Source: Mesotaenium endlicherianum (Eukaryota; Streptophyta; Zygnematophyceae; Zygnematales; Mesotaeniaceae). Taken from it: 64,000 nucleotides of DNA. How positions within the stretch are numbered: the stretch's first letter is position 1; each line of letters begins with the position of its first letter. Under the pieces are notes generated by a model that saw only the letters and a list, made by a program, of their open reading frames with translations, did not search any database and was not told the DNA's origin. Location: assembly GCA_009602735.1 (NCBI GenBank), contig WELA01006564.1:143480-207479 (forward strand), written 5' to 3'. This document shows positions 47,878 to 61,149 of this stretch, one piece after another. The translations under genes and the position numbers were made by a program.

Positions 47878-49102
47878 TCTTTAGCATAGGCTCATACTGA
47901 CACTTGACAAACAATAGCATATGAATCTAGAAGATGTCCTTGGGCCTGGGAAAATTTAGGTTTGACCTCCACATTTTGAGGGAGTGTAATATATTTATCA
48001 TTGTTCCTACTGTAGTGAGTGTGCTGATATTATTTGTTGATTGTCACTTAAACACCGTGGTAAATTTTGGAAAGTTAGGCTTTGAGCATCTAGATTGACC
48101 AACATATAAAAGACAGTAAATGCTGCATGCACTCTATTTCTACGTACATGTAAGTTTTGTGGGGAAATATAACACTATAGGCCCTTGCAAAAAATCATCC
48201 CATGAATAGGCAAAGAGTCCGTGGAAAGATGTACGTATATATGATTCACAGGACTTTGTAAAGCCTAACACATACTGCTCCTAGAAAACTACCATCAAGA
48301 TGCATATAATGCGACTTGCAACAACCCAATGGTGGCTAGCTTCAGGTCATCAGCATGAGCAATGGTTTGATAAAAGAAGCTTGAACCGGGGTGAACATGT
48401 CTATAGCCCTTCATTCTATCTGTTTGATATTCTTTCACATACAAGACGTAGTGGCAGATAGAGTAACAAACCAATCACATTTGTAATCTCTTGTACTGGT
48501 AACATCCTCAACCTAGTGTAACAAGACGATAAATTCAAGCAACAAAAGGTTAATTATTCAAGATGAGCGACACCAACCAACCTGCGAGACTTTTCAGCAT
48601 TTCATTGCCATACGTCTAAGTTAAAATCTTCTTTTTAGCGTATTGCAATCTATTTTTCATTCAAGGTTATATTTTGCCCTAATATTTGTATCTTTTTCTA
48701 AGTTGTGCTTTTTGCATTTTTGTTTACTGAATTCTGTTGCACTTTTACTTTTCTGCACGCGTGGTTAGCTTTTTGCTATTTTTCTGTAAAGTGTAGGTCT
48801 ATTGTATGAAGTAGTGATGAGTATTTTTTTCTTAAATATTTTGGACTTTGACGTAAAGATGACTAGAATATGTTCACCTCTCGAATGCGACTTCAGCCCG
48901 TCGGTAATATAATAGGGTCTATGCCCCCCCCGCGTGCCAAATGGCATCCGGGAGTCGCTGGTGGGTTTATAAAGTTTTACTGACCTTGCTATCGCATTAA
49001 AAGTAATTTGCTTTAGTTCCGATTTAGGGGATGTCACAGCTGGTTCTTATTGTACTCAGAGGTCAGTGACAGTAGTGTCTTCCACCAGGCTTGCTCCGTA
49101 AG
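47878..49102. other. Intergenic region between the reductase and the CCAR1-like gene
   Basis: AT-rich, no credible ORF. It holds the 3' UTR of the reductase gene and the promoter and 5' UTR of the next gene, which is on the same strand. No clear TATA box or repeat was recognised. Confidence 0.6.
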
Positions 49103-52100
49103 ATGGATCAGTGGAATGCAGCCCGCACTGCTAGTGATACTTCTGCTTATGGTCAGCAACAAAGTACTCAGTATGGGCAACAGGTTTGTCTTCATTTGAC
49201 GTTGCTTTCATATTGCACTTGCCTCACCCTTTGTCTGAAAACTGCAGTTTAAGCCTGAACTCCCTTATTCAATTTTTATTGCAGGCTCAGCAACCTCTAA
49301 GTTACGACTACTCTGCATCACAGGTGAGAAGGACATAAAGCCACCTCTATGTGACTTGCGTTAGCTGTTGAAGAAGAATCACCTTGCGTCGGCGTACTCT
49401 TTTCTCTCGTTGAAACAGTTTGCGAGTTGCCAACTAAAGATGTTGTTATATGATTCTTATCCTGTAACCAATTGCAGCAACCCTCCCAGTACACATATCA
49501 GGGCACATCCTATGCTCAGCAACAAGCAGCTGTGCCTGATACTTCCGCTGCTACCACTGCTTATGGTCAAAGTTATCCGCAACAAGCTTACTCCCAGACT
49601 GCTTATGGGCAGCAGGTATTTATATCTCTTGCACACTTAGAAGTGATCAGCTTGACAAATGCTTTTCAGCTATAATGGGTGGATTAGATAAAGAAACGAA
49701 CCTGATTCATCACCAGCTGAGTCTCTTGAAACGCTTCGAGTTACTGAAACTTTCCATCTAGAGAAATCAATATGTGTTAACTTTCTTGAAAATTCTATTG
49801 TGAAGGCAGAACAAAGGACATCTTAAAATTGGAAAGTAGTGAATATCAGTAGCTTTTCTGATGCTTTTTCGATGCGCTCGGTGACTATCAGGATCTTGGT
49901 GGTCGTCGTGAAGGTGGTCATGTTGGCTGTGGGTGTGTTGATGGTTGTGGTGATGAAATCAAAGCATACAGTAGGTAGGTTTTCAACCCTTGTGTTGCCA
50001 CTGTGAGCAGGGCTCTGGAGTAGCTGCTGCGGCTTCCCAATCAGCTTACGGTAGTTCTGTAGCTTCTGCTTATGGTGCACCTTCATCCCAGCAAGTTGCG
50101 CAGACAGCCAACCCTTACGCTGGCTATGGCCAACAAGCTGCCACCCAAGCACCCCAGCAGACTGAGACGCAGCAGCCTACTTACAAAGCTGCCAGCTCAG
50201 CTGGGGGAGGTGTGACGCCTCAATATGGAGGGCAGTATGGATCCGTTTATGGCTCCACCGCGCAAGTTGCGCAGCAGCTGCAGGTAAACAACATATTGGT
50301 GCAGCCACGGCTCTTGCCATCACTCCTGGCTCATTTTTTTCTCTTTGAGAAAAGATTGGCCTAAAGCCCTAGTTGGAAAATAATCAAGTGTACCAGTTCT
50401 GCCTCAGGTCACCTCTTTTCTCTTCTGAAGCAGATTTGTGCAGTTTTAGTTGGAAAATTTTGAAGTATACTAGATCTGCTGTCTCAAGTTCGACCGTTTT
50501 GTGTGAAGCAAAGTTGCTCTATTTTGGAGGTTTGAAGAAAGGCATATATGTCTTGTAGCTAAGGCATCTGACGAGTCCCTATTGTATAGAGTGATTTAAG
50601 GGGAGTTAAGTAAACCCAAATGTATTTTGGTCGGTGGATCTCTTAGGAGATTGCGCTTCTTAAGGGAGAACTCTGACGTTGACAAGGTCCTGCTGAAGCG
50701 GAGTGAAGTGCGCAGTTGAGTGCTTTCTATTCAGCAGACGATACCAAAAATTACGTCTAAGTTCAAGAAGTCTGTTGCACTGTCTTGCACAGAGTTGAGC
50801 ACTTGAGCTGGTCCCGTGATGTTGTTTGCTTGTCGTTAGTCTCACGTTTGTTAAGTTTGCTTCTGTTTTGCAGGGAGCTGGAGGAGGTGCCGCCACTGCA
50901 GGTGGGTATGGACAGCAGCAGCAGCAGCAGCAGCCCCAGCAACAGCAGCAGCAGCAGGTCTGTGGTCCGCCAACGTTGTGCATGTCAACTCTCTTTCCAG
51001 TTTAGAAGCACTAGTGGGTGGAAGCTTAAATGCAGAATTTATGTGGTAAAAGTGAGCCTGCTTCATGTTGCCGCATTTGCTTCAGACATGCACGGCAAAA
51101 GGCTAAGCAGCGCCAATTCTGTAGTCTGTCAGATTCTGCGCGCTATTGATAGCTCTGGTGAGATGCAAGGGAGTGGTGAGTAGAGGGTATGGAACCAATC
51201 ATGATAGTGGTGGCCACATGTTGGGACTAAAACCCCACATGCTGTTTGTGGCATCTTGGCATTCTAGCTAACAATCTGACTGACTCAAGAGAGGAGCCCA
51301 CGGTCTGGCCTGCGTGTGCGCGCTTTTGTCGACTTCAGTCTTATGGTGGCGAGTATGGGGCCTACTCCGCCCAGTCAGCCATGGCGAGGACTTACGGCTC
51401 AGGCGCAGTCGCCACCCCCGCTGCCAGCACCGAGGTCAAGGTACCACGCTGCATTTCCTGATTGTTTCAAGGCTTCCCCCTCCTTGCCTTGCCTGTCCTT
51501 CGCTGGCCTGTTAGGAATGCCTACTTACACAGCTATGTGAGTTGTGTGGGAACCTTTGCTTGCTGTGCATGTGGCGTGCCACAGTTGATAGCTCTGAAGC
51601 TGCCATGCCATCATCATGCTGTCACCGGCAGGCATCATGCGTTGGTGGCTTCCTTGATGGGAGACGGTCTGTATTCAGGATTGTGGAATTGGGTCAGAAG
51701 TAACGCTCTTCATGTAGAGGTCCATCGAGACTCAAAGAGAGCACCTGACTTGGCTGTCAGTCTGTGTGTGCGTGCAGTGCTTGCATTTGTGTGTGGCCGA
51801 GCAGTTCGCATTCGATATTCTTGTGGTATTATTTGCTATTTAATCTGATCCTGCGATTTGTGTATGCGTATGTGCACGCGTGCCTGTGCGCGCTCTGCAG
51901 GATAGAGGCACATACAGCTACGGGCAGGCCAGGGGCGCCTACGGGCAGGACCGCCAGGAAGATGCTACCGCTCGCTACCAGGATGCCAGCAGAGCTGTGA
52001 GTGCCCCGCCTGCTGAGGTCCCTCTCGCTCTATTAGTGGAAAGTCATGCCTTTTAGTCTAGAATACGCACCCGCACGCTTCCAGCGTGTTATGGACCAAG

Positions 52101-53219
52101 ATTGCTTGCCCTTTGATAAGAAAGGAGTAGTGACCTGCACCACAAAAGGAAATGTGAAGGGAAGGTGGGGAGAGAGGGAGGGGGGTGGGGGGTGGGGGGT
52201 CCAAAAGAAAGTTGCAGGGCGTGAAGGAGTACTATACGGCTTGTGGATGCTCTTGTGTGGAGTTTGTCTCACCAGGTTGCGCCGCATGGGTTGCTGGTGC
52301 AGGACCACGTGGCCCAGCAGGGGCAGGGCTACTCCGCTGCTGCAACCCTTGGGAGGGCAGCTGTTGCTGGGTCATCGGATGGTGCCAGGTAAGCAGCAGT
52401 AGTAGCTCTCAATCGCCCTCGCTATGCGGCAGTTATGTGCAGTGTGAAGTAGCCCCTGGTCTTGTGCCTGGCTGAGCTACTGACCCCATCATCTGAGATG
52501 TGCATCTAGCTGTTTGTCTGTGGGTGGTTGACACCTGGCGTGGACTCAATGCCCTGACTGGATGCTCACCTGGGGTTTTTCATTAAGGTGCAGTATAAAA
52601 TGCTTGTTCCCTTTCTTGGGTGCTGGCTTGATTCCTCTTGTGGCCTGTGCAGCACGCGCTTCTCCTCCTGCTCCTCCTGCTCCTCCTGCTCCGTCATCCT
52701 GCTGTCCCTTCTGCTCCTCCTCCTCCTCCTCCTCCCCCTCCTGCTCCTCGTCCTGCCCAGAGCTTCTGGCGGGAGGCTCTGTGGTGATGGCCAATGGGAG
52801 TCACAACCAATTGAAAGCATCACAATTCTTGCACGTGGGGCGTGTCACCTGCGATTGGGCTGGGTCCAGGTCTGACTACGGAGGCAGAGCAGGGGGCGTT
52901 ACGGCAGACTATGGGGCAGCGGCTGCCGCTGCAGCAATTGCCGCGGCGAGAGGGGCAGCAGCGGTGGCAGGCTCCGGGCGCGGAGCGCCGGCCACAATCT
53001 ACGGCGCTGGCTCCACCTATGGGAGTAGCGGCCTGGCGCCAGCTCAGCAGATACAGCAAGCATATGGCGGCGGCGTTGGCCGAGGCGGTGTCTCGCAGTA
53101 CGGCGGCATGATGCAGGCCCAGGCACAGGCCCAGGGGCAGGCTGCCTATGGTGGAGGCGGCATGGCTGGTGCTGGGGGACGTGGTGGCTTTGGGGGCAGC
53201 TATGCTGGCTACGGCGCAG
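49103..53219 (+). other. CCAR1-like gene, exons 1-9: prion-like low-complexity N-terminus
   Basis: Nine exons encode about 417 residues dominated by Tyr, Gln, Gly, Ser and Ala, with AYGQQ/QYG repeats and a polyglutamine run encoded in exon 5 (50914-50957). Exons 1-7 are all multiples of three and phase 0, so any could be skipped without changing frame. Such composition is typical of RNA-binding and condensate-forming nuclear proteins. Confidence 0.75.
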
Positions 53220-56200
53220 GTGAGCATCCCCCCCCNGGGGATTCAGGGGCGGGACACATCAGCATTAAGCATCAGCTACTGCTAGCTACCCTGCTGCCCT
53301 CATTGGGGCTCGACAAGTGCATTCATCTCCTTGTCTACAGTGTTGCCTGCTTTGTTGAGCGCCCTGCTTACTGATAGAGGCAAGCGTGTGCGTCGGAGAC
53401 TGCGTTATGGAGGGTTAATATTGTTGTCTGCTTCCTGCTGTGAGTCCGTATGAGCTGATGCGCATTTGCTGCCCTATACAGTGCGAAGATGAAACCAGAG
53501 GGGAAAACAAAATTCACCCTTCCTTTCCTGCTGGTGTGCATTCGCTCGGCAGGCGCCGGGCAGGCTGGGCAGTTTGGGGGCCGGGACTACAGCACTGTGG
53601 CGAGCGGAGGCGGCTTCCAGCGAGACCTCGGCTTTGGATCGCACCGGCCTGCGACCCGGAGCGGGCCGCCACCTGGCAGAGTGTATGAGGACCGCAGCCG
53701 GGACGACAGGTCGATGCACCGGCGCGAGTACGATCGGCCCCGTGAGGACGACCGGCGCAGGGACCGCGCGGATGTGCGCGACAAGGACAAGGACGGGGGC
53801 CGGGATCGCGCGGGGGGCCGCGACGAACGGGGCGCGTCACGCGACGACGACCGCCGCCGGGACCGCCGCGACGACAGCGGGGGCGTGCGCCGCGACGAGC
53901 GCAAGCGTGAGGTGTCCCCCAGCCAGTCTAAGCGCGACCACAAGTGAGCGCTTCTGGCCTTGCCCCGGCCTGCCCAGCCTCGCCTCCCCCGTCCCTTCCT
54001 CCTGCTGCCGTGCTGCAATTGTTGCTGTGCTGCAATTGTTGCTGTGCTTTCCTGGGCCACTCAGGCTCGCTTGAGGGTGGGACACATGGCAGCCATACTG
54101 TGGGGCCTCTCTGCTTGTGCTCGTGTCTCGTCGGAGTGGCTAGCTGCATTCTGACGAAACTGGTGCAGAAGAGCCCTCTGTTGTAATTCAGGGGAGAGTT
54201 TCAGACGAAGCCACGCCCTGTGAGCTTCCTTGCAAGCTGCATCCGCTCGGGCAGCCCAGTTCAGAGGCACTTCAAGTGGAGTGCGCTTGCGCACATGTGC
54301 AGGGTATTGTTTTTTTGGGGGGGCAGGAGGGGGGTAGTGGTGGAACCTGCTGTCTGTGCTGGTACTTGGGGACAAACACGCGGGTCATCCCTCTGCTGTT
54401 GTGGAATTGCTGACTTTTGCGGGTGTTTGGGAGACCTTGCCGGTTACCAAATGCAGGGCGGAAGGCCCAGCTCAGGTAGCTGCTCAATGCGCCCCCGCAC
54501 GCGCATGTGTGTGTGTGTGTATGTGTGTGTGTGCATGCGGGCTTTTGAGTATTTCCTGTGTTTATGATGTCTGCTGTGGTGCAGGCACTCCCCTGCACGC
54601 GACGGCCGCAAGCTGCCATACCTTTGCAAGGTATGCAGAACCCCCTTCCCCCCCTCCCCCTCGTCTGGGGGCAACTTGCACTCTGAGCCCTAGAGGGGTC
54701 CTTGCCCGTCACAGCCCCTCTGTATGCCCGAGCATGGCCATGAATATGCAAGTGCGAATGCAGATGCAAATGCGCGAATGCAGATATGCTGCGACAGCGA
54801 CTCACGTGGTGTGCTCGTGCGGATCCAAGCAGCAGGTCCCTTGCGGGCTCTTTTGAGGACAGGGCATATGATCCGCAGGGTTGGGTGGTCAGCGTGTGGA
54901 AATTTGAGCTGCTTGCTACTACCATCTGCGCACTGGAGTTCTCCTTTCAGGTGGCGGCCTTTTAGAGATCTGAAGCTCTGGGGCTCTGCTGGGTGCGGCT
55001 GCAGGTGGAGCCCTACTCGCTGGTGGAGACCAGCCGGGACTACCAGAGCGTGTGCCGCCGCTACTCCAAGCTCTACGTCGTGCCTGAGTTCTCCAGGGTG
55101 AGGCTGGGGCACACGTGCACATGCACACCTGGATGCGTGCATGTGTCAGTATCTTCGCCTTTGTACGAGTGGGTGCCCTCCTGTAGGTCTCTTATGTCCT
55201 GGTCCACACAGAGGCATACAGAGGTGTATTTATTCTTCTGGTCACATATTGACTTCCTGTCCCCACCTGCCGTGATGGCTGTCACCCCATGAACGCCTTG
55301 AGCATGGTGCTTGGTTCAGTAAGATGTTGTAGCAAAAAATAAGATCAATCCTTGATGCAGTATCTGCCTTTGGCGGTCGCCTCCTCTGCTCCTCAACTAT
55401 TTGACAAGCCACTCACATCCCCACCCCCCCTCACCTCCCTCCCCTTCTACCCCCCTTCCTGCTGTCACTCACTTGGCTTTGTGATACGCTGTCGTTCCGC
55501 GGCGCAGCTGGTGGCCTGCTGGGTGGGCAAGGTTGTGAAGCTGGACCTCCACCAGCCCATCAGGTAACAATCCATCTTCTGTTTCCTGAGCATGAGTAGG
55601 ACCCACCCCGCTCCGCCCTGCCTCGTCCAGGAGCCCCCCCTGACAGGTAGGTGTGCCTGTGGGCACCTGTCTGCCTCACTGCCTCACTGCCTCACTGCTT
55701 TCCTCATGATTCTCCAGGGAGGCTGCTCTAGCTTCTCGCATGCTGCTGCCAACACACTCACCTGCCTGCCTGACGAGGCCTGACGAGCCCTCCCCCCCCC
55801 NNNNNNNNNNNNNNNNNNNNNNNNNNNNNNNNNNNNNNNNNNNNNNNNNCCCCCCTCTCTCTTCAGGGCGGATGCCGTTCCCGAGTATTGATGCCGCGGC
55901 GTGTATGCTCTCTGCTCCTTTTGGCATTTGGATGGCACAGCTTCGAACACGACGCTGTAGACGTCGTCGTCAAGGACCCCGAGGACGCTGCCACCATCGC
56001 GTCTCCCAACTCCAAGTCCTCTGCTGCGGCCTTGGCTGCGGCGTCTGCCGAAAAGTCCAAGGCCCCCCCCGTGAAGGGCTCAATCGTTTGGAATGCCAAG
56101 GTATTCAAGCGGCCACGCGCACGCACGCGCTCGCGCATGCCACACAACGGCGTCGTCGGCATCGTCGGCATTGCCACTACTCGCACGAATGCGGCTTGTG

Positions 56201-59200
56201 CTGGCGCGTCGACATGGGACATGCCCTGGGAGAGCGCCAAGGCCATGCCACCTGGCCTGCTCGGCCTCCCCTGAGCCTGGTGCTTCATTGCGTGCTTGTT
56301 GGCTCCTACTGAGACTCTTTTTGTCTGTGTGTTTGTTTGTCTCTCTGCCTGTTGACGTGCCACATGTCGCGCAAGATTCGCGTGAAGGCCACACTGCGCC
56401 TCCTTCGCACGAGCACTCGCAGCCCACAAGCACACATCCCAGCAGGGTACAGGCGGCACTCCGCAGCCCCCCTGCAGCATTCCATTCCCACGTCGCTCAC
56501 ACCCTGCCGCTTCTCGGCGTCTATCCATTGGGGGGGGGGGGTTCGAGGGGCGGAAACGCGAGTGCAGGTTATTCTCATGAGCGGGGCCGACGAAGCGGCG
56601 TGGAAGGAGCTGCTGGAGGACAACAAGCCCGGCGGAGATGACAAGGACGGCAGCAAGGAGAAAGACAAGGACAAGGTGGCGCACCTCCACAACCTCCTCA
56701 AGTTTGTGGTGCTGCGCAAGGACCGCGGCGCCATCCAGGCCGCCGGCGGGCAGTGGGACGCGGCCCTGGATGGGGGAGATCCTGCGGTCGGCGACGGCGC
56801 TCTTCTTCGCACTGCCATCAGGTGTGCAGGGCTACCCCCCTTCCCTCCTCCCTCTCCTCTCTCTCCCCCCCCCCTTCCTCCTCATTGCGCTGCAGCTGTG
56901 TTGGATTCTTTCTCCCAAGGGAAGTGTCGCTACATGAGAAGGACCTGAATGGGGGGGGAAATAGGAAGGATGACCCCGGGTGGGGTTGGGGCCGGGGCGA
57001 CCATGAGGTGTCAGTAGGCGAGGCAGGAGGAGAGAGTGGCAGCAGGGTCTGAAGTGGAGCAAGCGGCGATGCATTGCAAATGTCATGATGTGATGTGCCT
57101 GCACGTGCAGTGATGTGTAAACCAGGAGCTCTGTCGTTCGCTCTTTTGTTGAACAGCGCCCCACCTCTTCCTTCCTGTGGCCCTCTGCGCTGGCGCTTGT
57201 CTAGTTGCACACAAAAGTGCTGCGAGCGTGTCACTTTTGACAATGAGTCACGTGCGGGCGGGCATGTTTGGCATGCCGGCTCTGTTGGCACATCCTGTCT
57301 CCTGTCGGCACAGTCTGTCTCCTGTCGTGTCCTCAGGCAAGGGCCGCGTCGCGGGTGCCTGTGCAGGTGCACCAAGGAGTCCACCGGGATCGACCTCAGC
57401 CCTTGCGCCAATTGGCTGCGCTTCTGCGAGGTAAGCATTTGCACGACTCGCACGATACAGACTCACACACTCTCGCGTTCTCCCCCAGGACATGTCCTCC
57501 GGGCTTTTGGAAATGCTCTTACATCTGCCGCTATGGGGGTGACGTGTGCCGCCTAGGGCAGGGCAGCATCAGGGTGACGATTTATTCCTGTGGCGACGAG
57601 CCTCTTTGTAGAAGCGTTGGGTGCAGAGGACTGGCAGAGGACCGACAGCACATGCTGCCCCCACCGCAGCATGCAGTGCTGCTGGTGCTGGTGCTGTTGT
57701 TGGTTTTGGTGCTGTTGTGGTGGCGGTAATTTTGATGCTTCCCCTGGCGGTGCCTGGCAGGTGTAGAATTGGCGTGGGTTTGTTAGTAGTGGTGTGGGTG
57801 TGTATGTGTTTGCGCTGGCGGTGGCGGTACCGTGGGCAGTGGCGCTGATGTCATGCTCTTTGGGCGCTGCCTAGCAGGTGCACTACGAGCGGCTGACGGA
57901 GGACGGGCTCCCCTCGCACACGGAGATTAGCGTCATGTTCCTGCCAGACCTCCACAGCTGCTTGCCCACCCTCAGCGAGTGGGCGCAGACCCTCAAAGCG
58001 CGCGCCGTTGCCAAGCTGGAGGCAGAGGCTGCGGAGAAGGCCAGGGAGAGCGAGAAGGAGAAAGAGAAGGAGAGGAAGAAGAAGGAGGAGACAGATGCGG
58101 TGGCGGCCGCAGCCGCGGCTGCAACAGCTGCCGCCGCGGGGGCATCGGCTGCTGCAACTGTGAACGCAGAGGACAGCAAGGAGGAAGGGGACGGTGGCAA
58201 GAGAGAGGCCGAGGCCGCCGCTGGCCAGGTGGAGGGAGCAACAGACAAGAAGGAGGAGGAGAAGGGTGCCGAGCAGGTAGACATTTGGCTTCTCGAGCTT
58301 CTCCCTCTTTTCTCCCGCTTCTCTGCCTGGCCTCCCCTCCTCTTGCCCACGTGGCATTCATGTCTCCCTCTCCTCCCCTCCTCCCCCTTGCCTCCCCCCC
58401 TGCCTCCCCCCCTTGCATCGCACCCTGGCCCACTCGTGCCTTTTTCTGCCAGTAAGTTGTGCTGTCGAGCCTGCCATATGTGCCTGCATGCCCCCGCGTG
58501 TCTTTTACATTTTCTTTTTTCATCTGTCTGGCCTGCATTATGCTGGCTGAAGGTCGGGAGACTTGTCTTGTCTGGATGCTGCAGAAGCAGGAGGAGCCCG
58601 TCAAGGCAGAGGACGCGTCTAAAGGTGAGAGAGTCCCATCCATGCATGTGTCTCAGTGCGTGTGCTTGCAATCTTCGCAGAGTGCTCCTCCCCTGGCAGT
58701 GGCTGGGGGGGTAGCTCGCAAGGTGCGGTCGTAAATATCGTGGAGGAGATACATCTAGGAGTGGAGAAAAATGCGCTTAGTTTCTGCTGTTCTTGTCTCT
58801 TACTTTTTGTAAGGTCGTGTCTGTGGGACGTGGGGGATGCTCCTCCGCCAGCTCAGCGCCGCTACTGTGAGGGGGTGTCCATGTTTCCCGTCTAATTGGA
58901 TACAAGAAGCTGAGACGGACGTGCCTTGTCGCGTAGCTTGCAGCCCTGATTTAAAGAGGGTTGTGTGCTGTGCCTGTGAGAGCAGCTGGCGATGATGTGA
59001 GCAAGGACAGCGGGGACGCCAAGGCAAAGGAGGCGGAGGCAGAGAAGGAGACGGAGAAGGTCAGCGCCGCCGTGGTGGAAGTGCCGGAGCCCGAAGTCAC
59101 CTGCCCGGGATTTGTGGTCACCACCAAGCGTACAAAGGCTGCCAAGGTGAGCGAGAGCGCCTGCCAGCTCCTGCGCTGCCCCTCTGTCCCCTCTCGTGAA

Positions 59201-59660
59201 TGTGCCTCGCTCTCGTAACTTGCACTCTCGCCCTCTCGCCCTCTCGCCCTCTCACTTTGAGAACGATCAGGAGTCTTGAGGTGCGTCGGAGTCCTTAGCT
59301 GCTCGCCGGTCTAAGATCCTTTCATCTGCATGAATGGATCCTGTGTTCTGAAGGAACGCGTTGATGCCGCCCTCGCATTGTTCTTTTTTCAACACATTAA
59401 CGGCCAGCAATGCCTTCCCCCATTCCCATGCAGGCACCCGCTCTAGTCGTCAGTCACCAGCATGTGGAACAGCACCGTGTGGGCGTTCCTGACGTGTGTA
59501 GACCGCACTATTACGCCTTGCGTTCTGTAGAGATAAGTCTCTTTTTTGTCGGCAGAGACAGTGGTTCATTCACGCCGTCAGGATATGGCAAATTAGGTTT
59601 GGCCGTGACCTGGCCTTCTGTGCCACTCTGAACTTGCTCCTCCTGAGCTCTGCACTAATA

Positions 59661-59703
<43 letters not shown>

Positions 59704-61074
59704 NTCTCGAGCTTCTCCCTCTTTTCTCCCGCTTCTCTGCCTGGCCTCCCCTCCTCTTGCCCACGTGGCATTCATGTCTCCCTCTCCTCCCCTCCTCCCC
59801 CTTGCCTCCCCCCCTGCCTCCCCCCCTTGCATCGCACCCTGGCCCACTCGTGCCTTTTTCTGCCAGTAAGTTGTGCTGTCGAGCCTGCCATATGTGCCTG
59901 CATGCCCCCGCGTGTCTTTTACATTTTCTTTTTTCATCTGTCTGGCCTGCATTATGCTGGCTGAAGGTCGGGAGACTTGTCTTGTCTGGATGCTGCAGAA
60001 GCAGGAGGAGCCCGTCAAGGCAGAGGACGCGTCTAAAGGTGAGAGAGTCCCATCCATGCATGTGTCTCAGTGCGTGTGCTTGCAATCTTCGCAGAGTGCT
60101 CCTCCCCTGGCAGTGGCTGGGGGGGTAGCTCGCAAGGTGCGGTCGTAAATATCGTGGAGGAGATACATCTAGGAGTGGAGAAAAATGCGCTTAGTTTCTG
60201 CTGTTCTTGTCTCTTACTTTTTGTAAGGTCGTGTCTGTGGGACGTGGGGGATGCTCCTCCGCCAGCTCAGCGCCGCTACTGTGAGGGGGTGTCCATGTTT
60301 CCCGTCTAATTGGATACAAGAAGCTGAGACGGACGTGCCTTGTCGCGTAGCTTGCAGCCCTGATTTAAAGAGGGTTGTGTGCTGTGCCTGTGAGAGCAGC
60401 TGGCGATGATGTGAGCAAGGACAGCGGGGACGCCAAGGCAAAGGAGGCGGAGGCAGAGAAGGAGACGGAGAAGGTCAGCGCCGCCGTGGTGGAAGTGCCG
60501 GAGCCCGAAGTCACCTGCCCGGGATTTGTGGTCACCACCAAGCGTACAAAGGCTGCCAAGGTGAGCGAGAGCGCCTGCCAGCTCCTGCGCTGCCCCTCTG
60601 TCCCCTCTCGTGAATGTGCCTCGCTCTCGTAACTTGCACTCTCGCCCTCTCGCCCTCTCGCCCTCTCACTTTGAGAACGATCAGGAGTCTTGAGGTGCGT
60701 CGGAGTCCTTAGCTGCTCGCCGGTCTAAGATCCTTTCATCTGCATGAATGGATCCTGTGTTCTGAAGGAACGCGTTGATGCCGCCCTCGCATTGTTCTTT
60801 TTTCAACACATTAACGGCCAGCAATGCCTTCCCCCATTCCCATGCAGGCACCCGCTCTAGTCGTCAGTCACCAGCATGTGGAACAGCACCGTGTGGGCGT
60901 TCCTGACGTGTGTAGACCGCACTATTACGCCTTGCGTTCTGTAGAGATAAGTCTCTTTTTTGTCGGCAGAGACAGTGGTTCATTCACGCCGTCAGGATAT
61001 GGCAAATTAGGTTTGGCCGTGACCTGGCCTTCTGTGCCACTCTGAACTTGCTCCTCCTGAGCTCTGCACTAATA

Positions 61075-61149
<75 letters not shown>

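Noticed and set aside
56093-56641. Long plus and minus ORFs of about 180-275 codons around exons 14-15 of the CCAR1-like gene
   Set aside because: They run through introns and are out of frame with the conserved DBC1 domain; high GC content makes such shadows common.
57883-58671. Minus-strand ORF of 262 codons opposite exon 17
   Set aside because: It is the antisense of the Lys/Glu/Ala-rich coding sequence and has no motif of its own.
59999-60560. A true tandem exon duplication in the CCAR1-like gene
   Set aside because: Introns and exons appear equally identical and the copies join at an N in a microsatellite, which fits an unmerged contig overlap better.
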